Assembly (NCBI GenBank): GCA_009792885.1
Contig: WMCF01000018.1
Span: forward strand, 8,282,746 to 8,346,745
Direction: 5' to 3'
Source of the DNA: Eremophila alpestris peregrina
Lineage: Eukaryota; Chordata; Aves; Passeriformes; Alaudidae
DNA length: 64,000 nt
Under the pieces are notes generated by a model that was given only the letters and a program-made list of their open reading frames with translations, was not told where the DNA came from and ran no database searches. A program made the translations under genes and the position numbers. Shown here piece by piece: positions 35,555-48,448 of the stretch (position 1 is its first letter; each line of letters starts with the position of its first letter).

Positions 35555-38500
35555 TGAGCTGAGCTCAGAGGTGCAGTGCTTGCCACTCTGCATTCCTTAC
35601 AGCTGCCTGAGAGCTCCTGGCACTGCTGCTGTGCCTGGTGAGCCGATGCCTCTGTGGAAGAGTTTAATGGGATGAAAAGTGGTTTGCTGTAGGGGCAACA
35701 CAGCTCCTGTGTGCCTGCAGGCAGCCAGAGGGAGTTGTCTGACACACCTGACAGCCTCCATCACAACCTGAGGTGGCTGCCAAGCACAGTGAGCTGCCCA
35801 GGCCCCTGTGTGCACACTGTGGATCAGAGTTACAGTTTGTTCTCCTGAGAATGACAGGGGCTACTGCAGCCCCTAATTGAGTCCTGCTTTGCCCTAATCT
35901 GTGTGCTGTCAGAGCTGTGGGATCAGCCAGGGACAGTGTCCTTCCCCATTCAGCCTGAGCACTCTCAGCATTCCCCAGTCCCACGTGGAGACTGGCTTAT
36001 GTGAGTGTGGCTTTCCCTCCTGTCAACACAAATATATTTGTGTTATCAACCAGTGTTGTGTCCTTGCCTGTCTGGTTACATGATGAATGACACATCTGGG
36101 GTTATTCCAAGGTGATACCAGCAGAGAACAGCAAGGAGTGCTAATTCTGGATACAAATGCTGGAGATGAGCAGAATTGATGGAGTACTACATCCTGCACA
36201 TATCAGGGGAGAGGTAGGAACAGCAACAGGCTTATTGTGCCTTTCAATTCTTAAGAGGCTGTATCAATCTCCCAAAATCTGGAACAATTCATTACCTGAT
36301 TTTTGGGAATTTTTAGGAAGGAATTTTCTTTAAAAGTGCCTGCGTGGAAAAGGAATCTGTTTATCTCTACTAGGGTTTCCCTCTTTCTTTGTGATATGGG
36401 CTCCTGAGTATTGAGGAGCAGGCTGAAAGGTGGCTGCAGACTTCCTTGCCAGTTTTCCATCAGTTTGCAGGCTGGATGTTTCTCCTCATGGCATTGTGAA
36501 GGGGAGGAAAGTCCTGGCTGCTGCAGGATCTCAGGTTTCACTCCAACATGAAATGGGACTTGCTGTCCCCTGTGTCAGGCTTTGAATTATAAAATGAACA
36601 AATGGGTGAAAAATACGAATGCTTTCATTCAGGAGCAGCCTGTGTTTTTTTTGCATGGGCAGCCAGGGAGGCTGATGTTTTATCCTTACAAGTTTTGTGC
36701 CCCTGCATTCACATCCCATCCCATCCATGCAAAAACCCTTTTCTTTCCTTACCTATCCATTGAAGAGGATCTTAGGCAGGAGCTACCATGGTAATGAAGC
36801 CTCTCTAATCACAATAACAGATTTTTTTTTGTGAGAGCCCCTCTTCCCAAAGGAGCTGTGATGAATTCAAGGAAATTTGGCAAGAATTGGGTTTTCACTG
36901 CTTTTTTTTTTTCCCTCAGCGTCTGCCACATTGAGGCTCTCAGGTCTGCTCACAGCACAGCTAATGCAGGAAAAATAAAGCTGCTCCCAAGACAGACTGA
37001 CTGACAGACTTGTCATGATGATGGTACACATACTTGAAATATTATGGCTGCTTTCTTGAAAACCATAGCTCGGGGAAGCAGTTTCCTTGAGAGCATGTGG
37101 TAAAAATAACACCTGCTTTGCAGGCAGTGCATTTGGCAGCTGTGAGGATATAATGTAGACATCTCCAAAAGCTCTATACATTTTTGCTTTGTACATGGAA
37201 AAATAACAGGATTTGGTGTGGGAAAAAAAGGCAGGATGTGATGTGAATTCCTAGGTACAGGGGGAAGAGTGTGGTGGGGGAATATTTCTCAGTGGAATGA
37301 AGACAAAAACCGCCAGCCATGTCTCTCACATGAAGCTGCATCACTCATTTCTCACGTGGTGCAAGGGCCCAGTAACCCTGTGCTGCTCACCAGGGCTGCT
37401 TGGCAAGACCCCAAATGATGTTGCAAGATGCAGCCCTGGTTCTTTGAGAATGAGGAGTTTCATTTTCCTCTGTGGAGGTGTTTTTGCTGAATCCCAACAC
37501 AGGCTGCAGAGTCCTGCCTGGGTTCCTGGTGAGCATCTCCCAGAGCCTCACTTGCTGTGAGCCCCCTTCCCTGGCTCCTGCAGCACCAGGGGTGGCTTTG
37601 CTCTGCTGCAAACTCCTTGGTGAGAAGGTGCCAGAAGAGGCTGCATGGCTTTAGCAGGGCCAGAGATGCCTGGGAGGTCAAGGTAACATTCTTCCGCTGC
37701 TTTTAGAGAGGAGGCACAAATGGGTCTGATTCAGAATAGATAAAGGGTAGGAGGAATCGAGTTTCTGAGCTGGAATCCACATGATTATCACACTGACTGC
37801 AGGAAATGGTGGTGATGGTTCTCACTCCTCAGAAAACCACCAAGGTATGGTGTTTTCCTTAATTAGTTTGCCTTGGTGACTAATCACCTTTCAAATGAAA
37901 AAAAACCCCCAAACTCTTCTATGGTTCCTTGATAAATGTCTGGCTGTACCTGTCAAACACTGCTCCTGGTTTCCTGTCTTCTAAGGAATTCCTTAATTTA
38001 AAAGTATTTATGCTCTCTGATGAAACCAATTTTTGATCTTTTTGATGAAGTCAAGCAGATGGAACTGCTCAGTTTTTGTGTTTGTTAGGTATCTTTTTCA
38101 CTTCTCAGACCTCCCTGTGGTTTCTTACTAAAACCTATTCCATCATCAGAAATCTGTTCTAAAATGTTGCCAGTTAGAGCTGCATTCAGGATTTTAGTTT
38201 CCCTACCTCATCTCACCAGTGGTATACTTATACAGGTAAAAAATTCCTCTCTGGTGTTTTATTACAACATTTTCCCATACTTTCAGTGAGTATTTTTTCC
38301 ACATTGCTTAAGAAAATAGAATGTTCAGCTATTTATTCATGGCAATTTGCAATTTTACAGGATACAAGTCTTTAGATTTGCTGATAGCTGTGTTCCAATA
38401 TTTATGCACTTATTTTTATTTTATTTGTATTTATATAAATCAGGTGGTTTTTCATAAATAGATACACCTTGCCAAGAAACCCTGACCTCCACATGCCATT

Positions 38501-39771
38501 AGAATTGCAGCTGCTGTTGCATTCCTCCCTGATTTCTCAGCAGCAGCCACTCTTCATGTCTCTGCTGAATATGAGATGATAATTTGAATTTAAGAGCTGA
38601 AAGCTGCTGTCAACAGTCAAGATGCTTACACAGAGGATAGTTCTTTCTTAATTTTTTTTGATAGACTTCTTTGGTGAGCTGATACAGGTCAATTTAATGC
38701 ACTGAAGTTATGCTTTTTAAAGGGTTTTCAACCTATGGTTTGATCTAACTTTGTTAAAACTTTGCATGGAAAGTGGTACAACACATCAAATGGATTAAAA
38801 ACTGGCTAATCTCAAAAAGAAGTAAATTAATATTAATATCAAATTAATATTTTAAGTTAGTAATTATCAAACAAATTTTATTTCAGGAATTATTTATTTC
38901 CCCAAGAAGTATCTAAGTATTTACTGTAGGATCATAGGTCTGTCATAAATTGAGGGGAAAATATGAGTGATTGTTGGCATGAGGATGGAGCAGACATATC
39001 ATTTATACAGCATGACCTTAACCACTCAATAGCCTGATCATAATTTAGAAGATATTTTAAGGCAATAAAAGTAAGCTCATAAATTTAGGATTAAGGAACA
39101 CATATCATGGTATCAAAATGAGAGCCAATCCTGGGGAGGACAGGTTCCCATGAACAGAAGAGAGCAGGGGAAGTCTCCAGGGAATCAATAGGCAGTGTAA
39201 GTGCTTCAGGTTTGGCACAGAAAGAATTCAGGTCTCTGAGTGTGAAGCTGCAGCTCTGGCTGCCCTCCTCAGCATTTTGGTGAGCAACAGTTTGGTAACT
39301 TCTGAAGTTCTTTACTTTTTATCTCCAAGAAAAGAACTGTTATAATGTGCCAATAGCAGGTCAAATATGTCAGGAAAAGCATCCCCCAGGCCTGTACCTC
39401 ATCTCCAGCAGAGACACTCCCAGTGACACTTCCCCAGAGTACTCTCAACCTTGTAGTGATCTGTGATTTGGGACCTTCCCAAGCCAAGAGTGTCATTGTG
39501 TCAAAAAATATCTGTGCAGGGTTTTCTGCCATGCTGGTGCCTGCCTGCCCTTGGAAACTTCTGGTGACTACCACATCCTGTGGCCATCCACAGCTTAATG
39601 ACTTGCTGCATAAATAACAACCTCCCTGAACAACAGCCTGCTGTTCTGCTGGTTTAGTTCAACCAGTTGTGGTTCTTGCATGGGAGGAGTTGTTCTGGCT
39701 CTGTGTGTGCTCACAGACCTGTGCCTTCTCTCTTGCCTGGTGTTTTCTACAGCCCTGGTGTTGGGATTCAT
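35555..39771. other. Unique noncoding sequence
   Basis: About 4.2 kb. The part from 37900 to 39080 is strongly AT-rich with no open frame over 60 codons. An AATTAATATT-type near-palindromic repeat occurs at 38824-38855. No gene, RNA or transposon was recognised. Confidence 0.55.
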
Positions 39772-39902
39772 CACATCACAGAATTGTTTGGGTTGGAAGG
39801 GACCTCAGACATGACCTAACCCTCATGCCATGGGCAGGGACACCTTCCACTAGACCGGGCAGCTTAAAGCCCCATCCAACCTGGCCTTGAACACTTCCAG
39901 AG
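39772..39902 (-). mobile_element. CR1 LINE, truncated 3' end, minus strand
   Basis: The complement of a CR1 tail: CATCACAGAATTGTTTGGG, TTGGAAGGGACCTCAGACAT, CATGCCATGGGCAGGGACAC, CTTCCACTAGACCGGG, CCATCCAACCTGGCCTTGAA. It is related to but distinct from the copy at 13681, and about 130 bases are kept. Confidence 0.95.
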
Positions 39903-42053
39903 CTGAGGAGAGTCATTCAAGAGTGAAGGCAATACTACACAGAAACAGCATTACCCCCGTGATGCCCACAGAGGAGTGATTCCTTGGGGGTTTGTACTCA
40001 GCATGGACAGCAGGGCTCTGGGATGGGTGCTGGTAACAACCTCAGCAAAAAGGGTGATTTAGCTGTGAGCACCATGGTGTGAAAGAAGGGCCAAGAGGGC
40101 ATTTGTGGTTAACCAGGCCAAGGATGAACTTTAAGTGGACCCTGAGCAGAAGGAAATGTTCTAAAGGAGGCCCTGCAGAATGGCTTTCTGGTAACAAGGC
40201 TTCATCAAAGGACCTCATTTCTCTGCGATGTCCTTCAAGCACAACTGGCTGATGTCAACAGCTTCTCAAGCATGCACAGGGAACAAGCAAACAGCTCTGC
40301 TGCTGAATTAGTTCTGGCTGTCCTTCCTCATCCCCACCTGATATCTGCCTACTAGATAAAGCAGCAGTGTCTGTGTAGATTTAAAATGACAGTCAATGGT
40401 GCTGCTGGGCTCTATTTTCATTTCAGGGCAGGCAGGAGAATTTATCCTTTTGGTCGCTCCTTTGAGGCAGACCACAGCAGTACTTAGGTAGCTTTGATGT
40501 ATAAACTTGATTGTTACAAACAGGGCAGCAAGAAGCCTGTTCAAAGCTCTTGTTCTGGTTGACAGCAGTACAGCACTGCTCCATCAGCAGCTCCTGCAAT
40601 TCTGCTGCAGCAGCAACATGCAGGTAAAATTCTAAGGAACTGAATCTTGGAGTTGGACTTCCATGGAAATTACTGCTAAGCTAAATCTGTGGACAACCCT
40701 CTGACTCTCACTTATTTTAAGCATTAATAAAACAAACTGTTATTTATTTTAAGTGATCAATTCATTTCCAAGCGAGTTTTGTCCATACATGCCAGCTACT
40801 TGATCTAGACTGATGTAGATCTGAGCTAGCAAGTATCCTTCTGAAATGAGTGGCATGAACCTCCTTGGGCATCATCCAGAAATGCCAGGTGTGATGGATG
40901 TGATGTGATTTGGGTTACCTGGCCTGGCAGCAGATGTGGGCAAGAAACAAACTTTGCATGGTGAACTGTCACACTGTGGGCTGCAGGAGCTGAGCTGCCC
41001 TGACTGGCTCCTGTCTCACTCTGACTGGCTCTTCAAGGTGTCTTTTTTTCACTCAGGCCCTTAATAAGCCTTTCTATTTGTTGAAAAATATTTTTCAGCT
41101 CTGCTCTTTCATACCTCCCTGATTCAAGGGACAATGTTTTGGTTTAGGGGGGTTTTGCTCTTCAGAGCAGAGAAATCCCTCTCTGGCTCAGCAGAGGAGT
41201 CTCAGGCTGGCTCAAAGGAAGACCCTGTGCTTCCTCCAGAACCACAGACGTGGTTCTGGGGTTACTGGCCTGAAGTGAGAGACCTAAAAGGTCCCCACAG
41301 CCCTAAAAGCAACCAGGCATTTACTACCATGGCAGGGCATGTCAGGGGGAGAGACCTTGGCTTTCCACATGGCTTGTGAGGCGGTCCAAGGAGATGAGGT
41401 CCCTCAAGGACCATCCAAAGAGCCAGGAGCACTGCTGGGAGACATGCCCAATGTCAAAGGGATGCTCCAGGAGCACCTCTAGCTCGAGAAGTCCAGGCCA
41501 GCAGGGATGACCAGCATCTTTGGCAGAACCCAGCCACGAACTAACGCAGAGGAGTTTGCTCTGCCCACCAAAGGAGCAAATTAAATGAAGGAGCTATTTG
41601 AAATAAACCTTCCCAGCATTACCTGCTGTTCTCCCATGGGGCTGTTCAGCCCAGAGTGTACAGGTGGGGTAGGTAGGTAGCTGGACTGGCTGCTGTCATA
41701 TTGAGTCTTTCATGCAAGGCAGGTATTTCCACAACCCCACTGAGGCTGGAAGGAGATGGGTGTTGCCTCTCTGCCTCTGTTTGGGGCTCAGGAGCCCCAG
41801 ACTGGTGTGTGGTGAGACTGTGTTCTGATGAACTAATATGTGATAAATGACATCACAAGTTTCCTTGGCTGATGAAGTTACCTTGTGACACAAGGAACTG
41901 ATTAGATTTTGTTGGAAGCCACAAAGATTGTGATTTGTAGGGTACATTTAGAAACCACTCTGCAAGGAACAATGTGCAAGGATCCTGATATTGTTTTAAA
42001 CCCTGAATTCTCTACTCTTCCCCTTCAAAACATGTCCTAAGAGCTGCACAGTG

Positions 42054-42054
<1 letters not shown>
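39903..42054. other. Unique noncoding sequence
   Basis: No supported gene. A GC-richer patch at 41130-41580 has an 81-codon plus frame without a domain and some repeat-like phrasing that I could not assign. The word CTGACTGGCTC occurs twice at about 41000-41032. Confidence 0.5.

Positions 42055-42084
<30 letters not shown>
42055..42084. repeat. (ATTG)n microsatellite
   Basis: Seven and a half perfect ATTG units, ending 21 bases before the hairpin annotated next. Confidence 0.96.
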
Positions 42085-42105
42085 CAACAGGCCATTTTTA
42101 TGCAT

Positions 42106-42215
42106 GTCTCCTGCATAAAGTAACTGGGAACCCAACCCAGTATTAATTTTTCTATCAATCACCACATAAAACTGAGCAACACTGGGTTGGGTTCCAGATA
42201 CTTTATGCAGGAGAC
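42106..42215. repeat. Long near-perfect inverted repeat (hairpin), possibly a small-RNA precursor
   Basis: The left arm, 42106-42141, begins GTCTCCTGCATAAAGTA and ends ACCCAACCCAGT. The right arm, 42181-42215, begins ACTGGGTTGGGTTCC and ends TACTTTATGCAGGAGAC. They pair over 17 bp, then one A-A mismatch, 4 bp, a one-base bulge and 13 bp: 34 paired bases with a 39-base AT-rich loop (42142-42180). Complementarity stops sharply at both ends. The shape could be a microRNA or other hairpin-RNA precursor on either strand, a fold-back element, or a template-switch mutation during replication. No known family was recognised. The inverted repeat itself is certain; its function is not. Confidence 0.93.
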
Positions 42216-45200
42216 AACAGCATCAGTGCAGAGGCCTTTGGGCACACCCCAGCAGTCAGGCAGAGCTGTGTGCCCGTGGAACCCATTGGACAGGTAACAT
42301 ATTGCAGCACCAGGAAAAAAAACATGACACAACAGCCAAAGTGTGAAAAAGTGAGGGACACAAACCTCCAGCAGCTCTGAGTGCATGGCAGGACAGAGCT
42401 CAGGGAACATGGGAGCAGAGCCCAGCTGCAGCACTGCCATCTGATGCAAAAGCTAATCAGTCAGTGACTGTTCTCCCCCAGTGTCTGGCACACTGGGGTG
42501 AAGACAGGGCCAAGGCAGTGCTGTCCTGCCCCCAGGCCCTCACCAATGTCTGCTGCTTCCCCTGCCCACACCAGGGCAGCAGAGCTGGCTGGCACCTCCC
42601 CAGCAGGCCCCTCTCCCTGGCAGCTTTGGCTGCATCCCAGCAGGACAGACATCCCACCAGCTGCATAAGAATGAGGGCTGGGCTGAGCCATGAGCTGTGC
42701 CCTTCTCCCAGATGATGGATGGAGACTGTCACTGTCCCCATCGATAGCAGCCCCAGTTGCTGTTGGACACAAGCTGTTTTGTAAATCTGATCATGTTTAC
42801 ACTGGCAGTGTTTGATGAGCCTCATTAGGCTGCCACACAGATGTTCCTGCATCAGCTGCTCCCAGGAGAGGGATGTGGTGGAGAGGCCATGAGCACCCAG
42901 CAAACACAGGCTGCAAACAAATTGCAGCTCACACACAGCTCCAGAAAGGAGCCAGAAAGCATAATTGTGCCAGGAAATAGATGAAGAAGCTTGAAGGCTT
43001 TGGCAAGAAACTTCTACAACCAGAATATCTTGGCAATTATAATTATATAGGCTTCAAACTAGGCAGTGTTTCCACTGCTTCTGTTGCAGAAGTAGCACCT
43101 CTCTAAGGAAAGGGAACCAGTCAGCTGGCATGAGATTTTCTCTGAGCTGCTTCCCCACTGGCTTGTTACCCAGGAAGCAAAGAGCTTGTGTTGCCTGTTG
43201 CACAGGTGTGGTTATCCTGCTCTGGTTAAAATGGACTGCAGTTGTGGCATGGATGCCTTTTTGGGTGAGGGTTGTGAGGGGGGTCCACCCTGGCCCACAC
43301 CTCCAGTAACCTTCAGCAGAGTCTCTTCTCCAGCTCACTGCTGGCACAGAAGCAAAAGATAAACTTTCAAGAACAAATATCCTCTTGACCACCATGAGAA
43401 ATTCCAAGCCTATCATATAAAATTTTGAATTGTACTTTGGTTAAAGCAGAGCAACAACAGTGGCAAAGCCCCAGACAGTGTTTGAAACCTTACTTCAGGT
43501 GTAGATTTCAGATGTACTTTAGATTTAGATGTTTCTCCCCTGACACCAGACCACATCTTCCTCTCTAAATATAATAAAACCAGGCAAATGGTAATGCTTG
43601 GTAAGTTTGATCCAGGTTCATGGCATTAAAATGGGAGGAAATCCTGAGGATACAATGCACCATCCATGCAGACTGTGCTGTTTGATGGTGACAATCACAC
43701 CAAACTATTTCCCTGAGCTGGACCCCAAACATTTCTGGGAAAAGAAGAAAATGGTAAGTCAGAATTTCCCTGCTATCTTCCAGTCTGAGGTGAGGTGGAG
43801 GCCCACCAACCACAGGGTAGATCTTGGCCTCCCTCTAGTGATGGACCAACCAACAGCAATGGAAAACCAAGCTCCAGCTTCCTACTCCCATCCCTCCCCT
43901 CCACCCCAAGCCTCGTGCTCAAACCCTTCACCCAGCCAAGGTCTCCTCACAAAAATCCTTCCTGATATCTTTCCACTCCCCCCTGGTGTGCAGAATTCCC
44001 AGAGGTTGGTTCATGGGATAGCCCTGATCACTGAACCTCTGAATGAGTTCTGCTCAATGATCATGCTGATATTTCATACCCAGATCTCTGCATCCTGCAG
44101 GAGCAGGAAACATGAGCTTCTCCCTTTCATTGCAGCAGGGGTTTCCTGAAGGACACCCCTCACTGCAGCCCCCCTGTGCCTGTCACCTCAGGAAAGGCAG
44201 AGATCAGCATGACACACATGGGGCCTTTGGGGACATGTCCAGCCACCAGTGTATGTGCTCTCCAGGAGCATCCACCTCCAATGAGGAATGCTGGACAAGC
44301 TGAAGGTCTCAAGGCAGCTGTTCTGAAGTCACTTGAGGTAGGAGCCCCCTTAGGTAGTGGCTCTGTGTTCTGTGGAAGTGAAATGGGGCAGCCTGGGGAG
44401 CTCAGAGCACCCACAATCTCTGGAGTTGGGTCATGAAGAAACTCAGAGCACATTTACTGCTGTGAAGTCCATTAGGATGCACAAGAACGTCTTGAGTCAT
44501 GAGTTGTGGGCCAATTTTGTTGGTAACCATGGGCTGGATGAGCAAGGACTTCGAGGCTCTGGTGACATCAACCATTCTGTCTCCTGAATTTCATAGCAAG
44601 GTCTTTCAGTTCTGTCACTTTTCAGTGACATTGTCTTCTGCAGAGCTCATTTTCCATTCAGAGCTTCATTGCAGGGTGTGATTAAAATTAGGGAGTTTCT
44701 GAAAGTCATGCACTTGAGAGGAACAAGCAAGGGGAAAATGCCCTGAGCAATGTGTCAACATGATCTGGAGAGGCAGTTGGGAAAATAAATGAATAACATT
44801 GCTTAATTATATGAGACATATTTTCAGCCTTTTTTTTTTTTTCTTTTTTGTATTTACCTTTTAATTTTTAATGCTTTTGCCTAAAGATTTTCCAAGCAGG
44901 AAAGTATCACTAAGGTTGGTAAAAATAATTGGATGCCCACCTTGAAACAAAGTGCACATGATCTTGCATATAAACATTTCCAAGCTGGAAACATGAAGAA
45001 TGACATAAAATTAGAAGAGAATATATTATTTGGAAAATGCAGAAAATAAACAGAGACTTTTTTGTGGGCTGGACCTGCTGTTCTCCTGCCACACAGCTGA
45101 CTTACCATCACAGTAACACTGATGTTTTTATTGTTGTCTTTCCTGGGGTCAGACTGTCAAATGAGAGAATATGTGAAATATCTGTAACTCTCTTTGGTTT

Positions 45201-48200
45201 TTATGTATTGAGATTTTGAATGGTCAAACTCTAAGCATAGTTCTAAATTGACTTTAAGTGCTGAATTTTTTAATCAAGTGTAGTGACAGGAATTGCTAAA
45301 GGCATTGACAGCAACAGTTCATAAACAGTCAGGTTTAAAATCCTCATTAACAAAATTCCTTGCTCCAAGTCAGGACACCACTCAAGATATATTTTAAGGG
45401 GTTCATGTTTATTAAACCCTTCTCTTTGCCTGGTGGTGTGGCTCATGTTCTCAAGGAAGGTTCCTTTCTACTGAAGAGAAGGTGTGCAGAGGGGTGTTCA
45501 ATACCCAGAATTATTTGTGAGATGGTTCTCTCCTAGGCTGGAACATTACCAGGAAAAGTGTGTTCCACAGAATCACAAAGAGGATGGTGCCTTCAACACC
45601 AAACAAGCTGCTTTAGCTGCAGTTATGCCAAGAAACTGCTCTTGGGTGTTAGTAAGGACTCTTGTTTTCAACAGAGAAAGCTGAAAGGAGGGAGTGACGT
45701 TTCACTACAGGGTTGAGCTGTTCTCTGTCAGGGTGAACCCAAGGCCTTTCAAATCCCTTCATGACAAGGCACGTTAAGTTCAGACCAAGTAAAAAAAGGT
45801 GTTGAAAACCAAAAAGCTCTCAGGTGCAATCTGTACATCAAATAAGAAATGAAGCAGCAGCCACCACAGCTGACAGCTATGACAACACTGCTGTCATACA
45901 CATTGAGATGCATGATGGACTTAACATAGGTCACCTGAGTGTTAGCAAAATGTCCAGTGTCCTTGGGATGGGGTGTCAAACCTGAGAAACCCCTCTAGCA
46001 ACTGTCTTGTTGAAACACAGAGTGGTTTTCCACGCACAGCTTTGGTTTTGAGAAGCTCCACACGGGCCCAGCTCTGATTTTTTTATTTAGAGTTACTTGT
46101 CTTAAAAGTATCTCAGCTTAATGTCATTGATTTGTTCTCTGTTCAAGTCTCCTGGTACTGAGTGAAAGGCAAATGTGAGCCTGGCTCATTCCTTCATCTG
46201 GTACAGCCTTGTCAGTTTTGGAGCAATCTGGGAATAAAGATTAGGAAGACACCAAACAAAACCCTGGGGGGGTCAATTGAGTTCCAACCTGAGCATGAGG
46301 GCTGATGGGAGAACTTCTGAATGCAAATGCTGGAGGCTTCAGTGCCACCTGTTGATAAAATAACTGAAAAAACCCCATGTGGTCACCCAACACTTCATAA
46401 CTGTTCCTTGGTAGGGGAAAATGGGTGACTGAAGTCCCAGGTCCTGTCCCCTGGGAAAGCAGTGCTCACAAACAGGGACTTGACCTGTAGATGCCATCAG
46501 CAGCCAACATGATCCTGTTCTCCTGCCAGGAGAAGCTGATACAACTGTGAATGAGCCCTGGGAGGCTGAGCTAAAGGTGGTTTTGATGTTCATGTGCTCA
46601 CTCAGAGGCTGAATCACTGCTGTGTTGGCTCTCCAGACTTCTGAGCCTCCTTGACTTCCTAAAGGGTGTGTGGAACTCTCCCTCACACATGGGTTTATTC
46701 ACATACTTTTTCTCAGATCATTAGAGGTATTAAACAATAGGATGATCTCATGACCAGAAGGACTAAACAGGGGGATGAATCAACTCAAAACCCTACCAGG
46801 AGCATGTCAGACATGTTCTCTTAATGGCTAGGTAATTAAAGGAGAAGATGAGAGCCACAAAATGAGTGCATGTTAGATCAGAAGCTATAATGTTTGCTCT
46901 TTGACCCTGATAAACTGTAAAGAAAAACAATTCATGAAAATAATGGAAAAATATTCCTTATTAACATCAAATAGGAAATCCTTGTCATGGCAAGGAAATG
47001 AAATATGGATGCCAGATCAAAGGTGTATTCTGCAGAAAAAAACCATCACCTGTATTACATAAATATCTGCTCCCTTAAAAGTGGGGATTTCAGTCTTTGC
47101 AGGACCCTTTTGAGGAATGCATCAGAGAATTTAGAATTATAGAAGATGAGAAAAGAAACCTGTGAGATCCAAAAAGAAAAATGGAAGAAGGTGTACCCTG
47201 GAGGAACTGTATTTCAAGAGAGAGACAGAAACTGCTTTTCCTGTTCTAAAACTTGAAGTTGCATAACAAAAATTCAAGAGCTGACCAATTACTTGCCCAC
47301 AAACCAAGTAACCTCTTAAAATGAGGTATAGTCCAACATGAGTGCTCTGTGCTCACATTATCTGCACAGCAGCCCCTGCCAAGCCCAAAACAAGTGCTGG
47401 GTGTTGGTATGGACACCTCCTGTCTGTCCTTCAGGAGATACCAACACCATGATGAGACTATTTAAGCTTCACCTTAAATTATGTCATTTGGATTGGTTGC
47501 CATAACCTTCTTCCTGTTGCAAGGTCTGCAACAGCATCAGACAGGAGCCAGGCAGGAAACTCCCTGAGAAAAACAGAATGAGGCTGCTCCTGACAAGAAG
47601 ACAGAAGCTGCTCCAGCTCCCCTTGGACTCAGCCCTGTGGCCACCACCTCCCTCAGGGCCTGGGGTACCCCAGCCAACAAACACAACCTCATCCCTCATC
47701 CCTCACCCCAGAGGTGGATGCTGTGGCACAGCCCCTCCTCATGGGAGGGAGGCCATGAAGAACCAGGCTCTGTCATTGTAATTCTTGCTGGAATGCTTCT
47801 TCCTCTCTGAGAAACATGAACGATGAGGCTCCAGCTTAAAATTTTGCCTTCCCCAATTTTCTGTGGGCCTGTGCTCTCTTAATGTTGTATAAATGCTGAT
47901 TTTGGCATTTAATAGTCCATAGCTTAGAGCTGCAATAAACTCAGACTGATCTAATAATGAATGACAAGCTTAATAATGTAACAAACTAGGAGCTTAAGTC
48001 AGTCTCTAGGGTTTAATAAGGCTGCCAAATAAGAAAACATTAGTTATGTATTACAGCCCTAATAGCTGAAAATGTTGGTGTGAACAGAGAATTGAGAAAT
48101 GGGGCCGATGAGAGGTTTTTTTTCTGGTGTTTGATGGACATAAAACTGCTTGTTAGCTCATTTCTAATACAAAGAGGTGTTATGTGTCTGTTATCCTGGT

Positions 48201-48297
48201 GTACCTGTGGAATGAAAAACACCTGCCTGGTGTTTGCTGCTTTGTCAGTCACACAGGTTTGTTCAGGTCTGTTTGGTCAGGGGAGACAGGGAAGGTG
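42216..48297. other. Unique noncoding sequence including the longest chance frames
   Basis: About 6 kb without a recognised gene. It includes plus-strand frame 43598-44149 (183 codons) and minus-strand frame 42457-42936 (159 codons). Neither has a known domain, signal peptide or membrane pattern that would support coding. A strong donor-like AAAATGGTAAGTCAG lies at about 43748-43762 within the former. Poly-T near 44830. Confidence 0.5.
47860..48065. promoter_or_regulatory. Candidate conserved noncoding element, homeodomain-rich
   Basis: Dense AT-rich unique sequence with repeated TAAT/ATTA cores (for example TCTAATAATGAATGAC, CTTAATAATG, GGTTTAATAAGG, CATTAGTTATG) and no repeat similarity or frame. 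The composition resembles developmental enhancers. Conservation has not been tested. Confidence 0.25.
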
Positions 48298-48400
48298 GAG
48301 GATCACAGTTGGAAGGGACCTCTGGAGGTCACCTAGACACCCCTGGATCAGGTGGCTTGCCTTGTGCCATCAAGATTCCCCTTCACACCTTCACTGAGAG
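48298..48400 (-). mobile_element. CR1 LINE fragment, minus strand
   Basis: GGATCACAGTTGGAAGGGAC, CTCTGGAGGTCACCTAGACA and later AGGTGGCTTGCC match the complement of a CR1 3' end of the 'ctggaggtcatctagtcc' subfamily type. The right part is decayed, so the edge near 48400 is approximate. Confidence 0.72.
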
Positions 48401-48448
48401 CCCTTTTTTCCCTTAGATCTGCTCAAGTTTTCCCACATTCCATTTCAG

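Noticed and set aside
42457..42936. 159-codon minus-strand frame with cysteines
   Set aside because: Cysteine spacing fits no zinc-binding or secreted family, overlapping frames run in other phases and directions, and the region is simply poor in stop codons.
45565..45600. CACAGAATCACAAAG resembling a CR1 tail
   Set aside because: Only a short A-rich word matches; the expected 'ttggaagggacc' block is absent.
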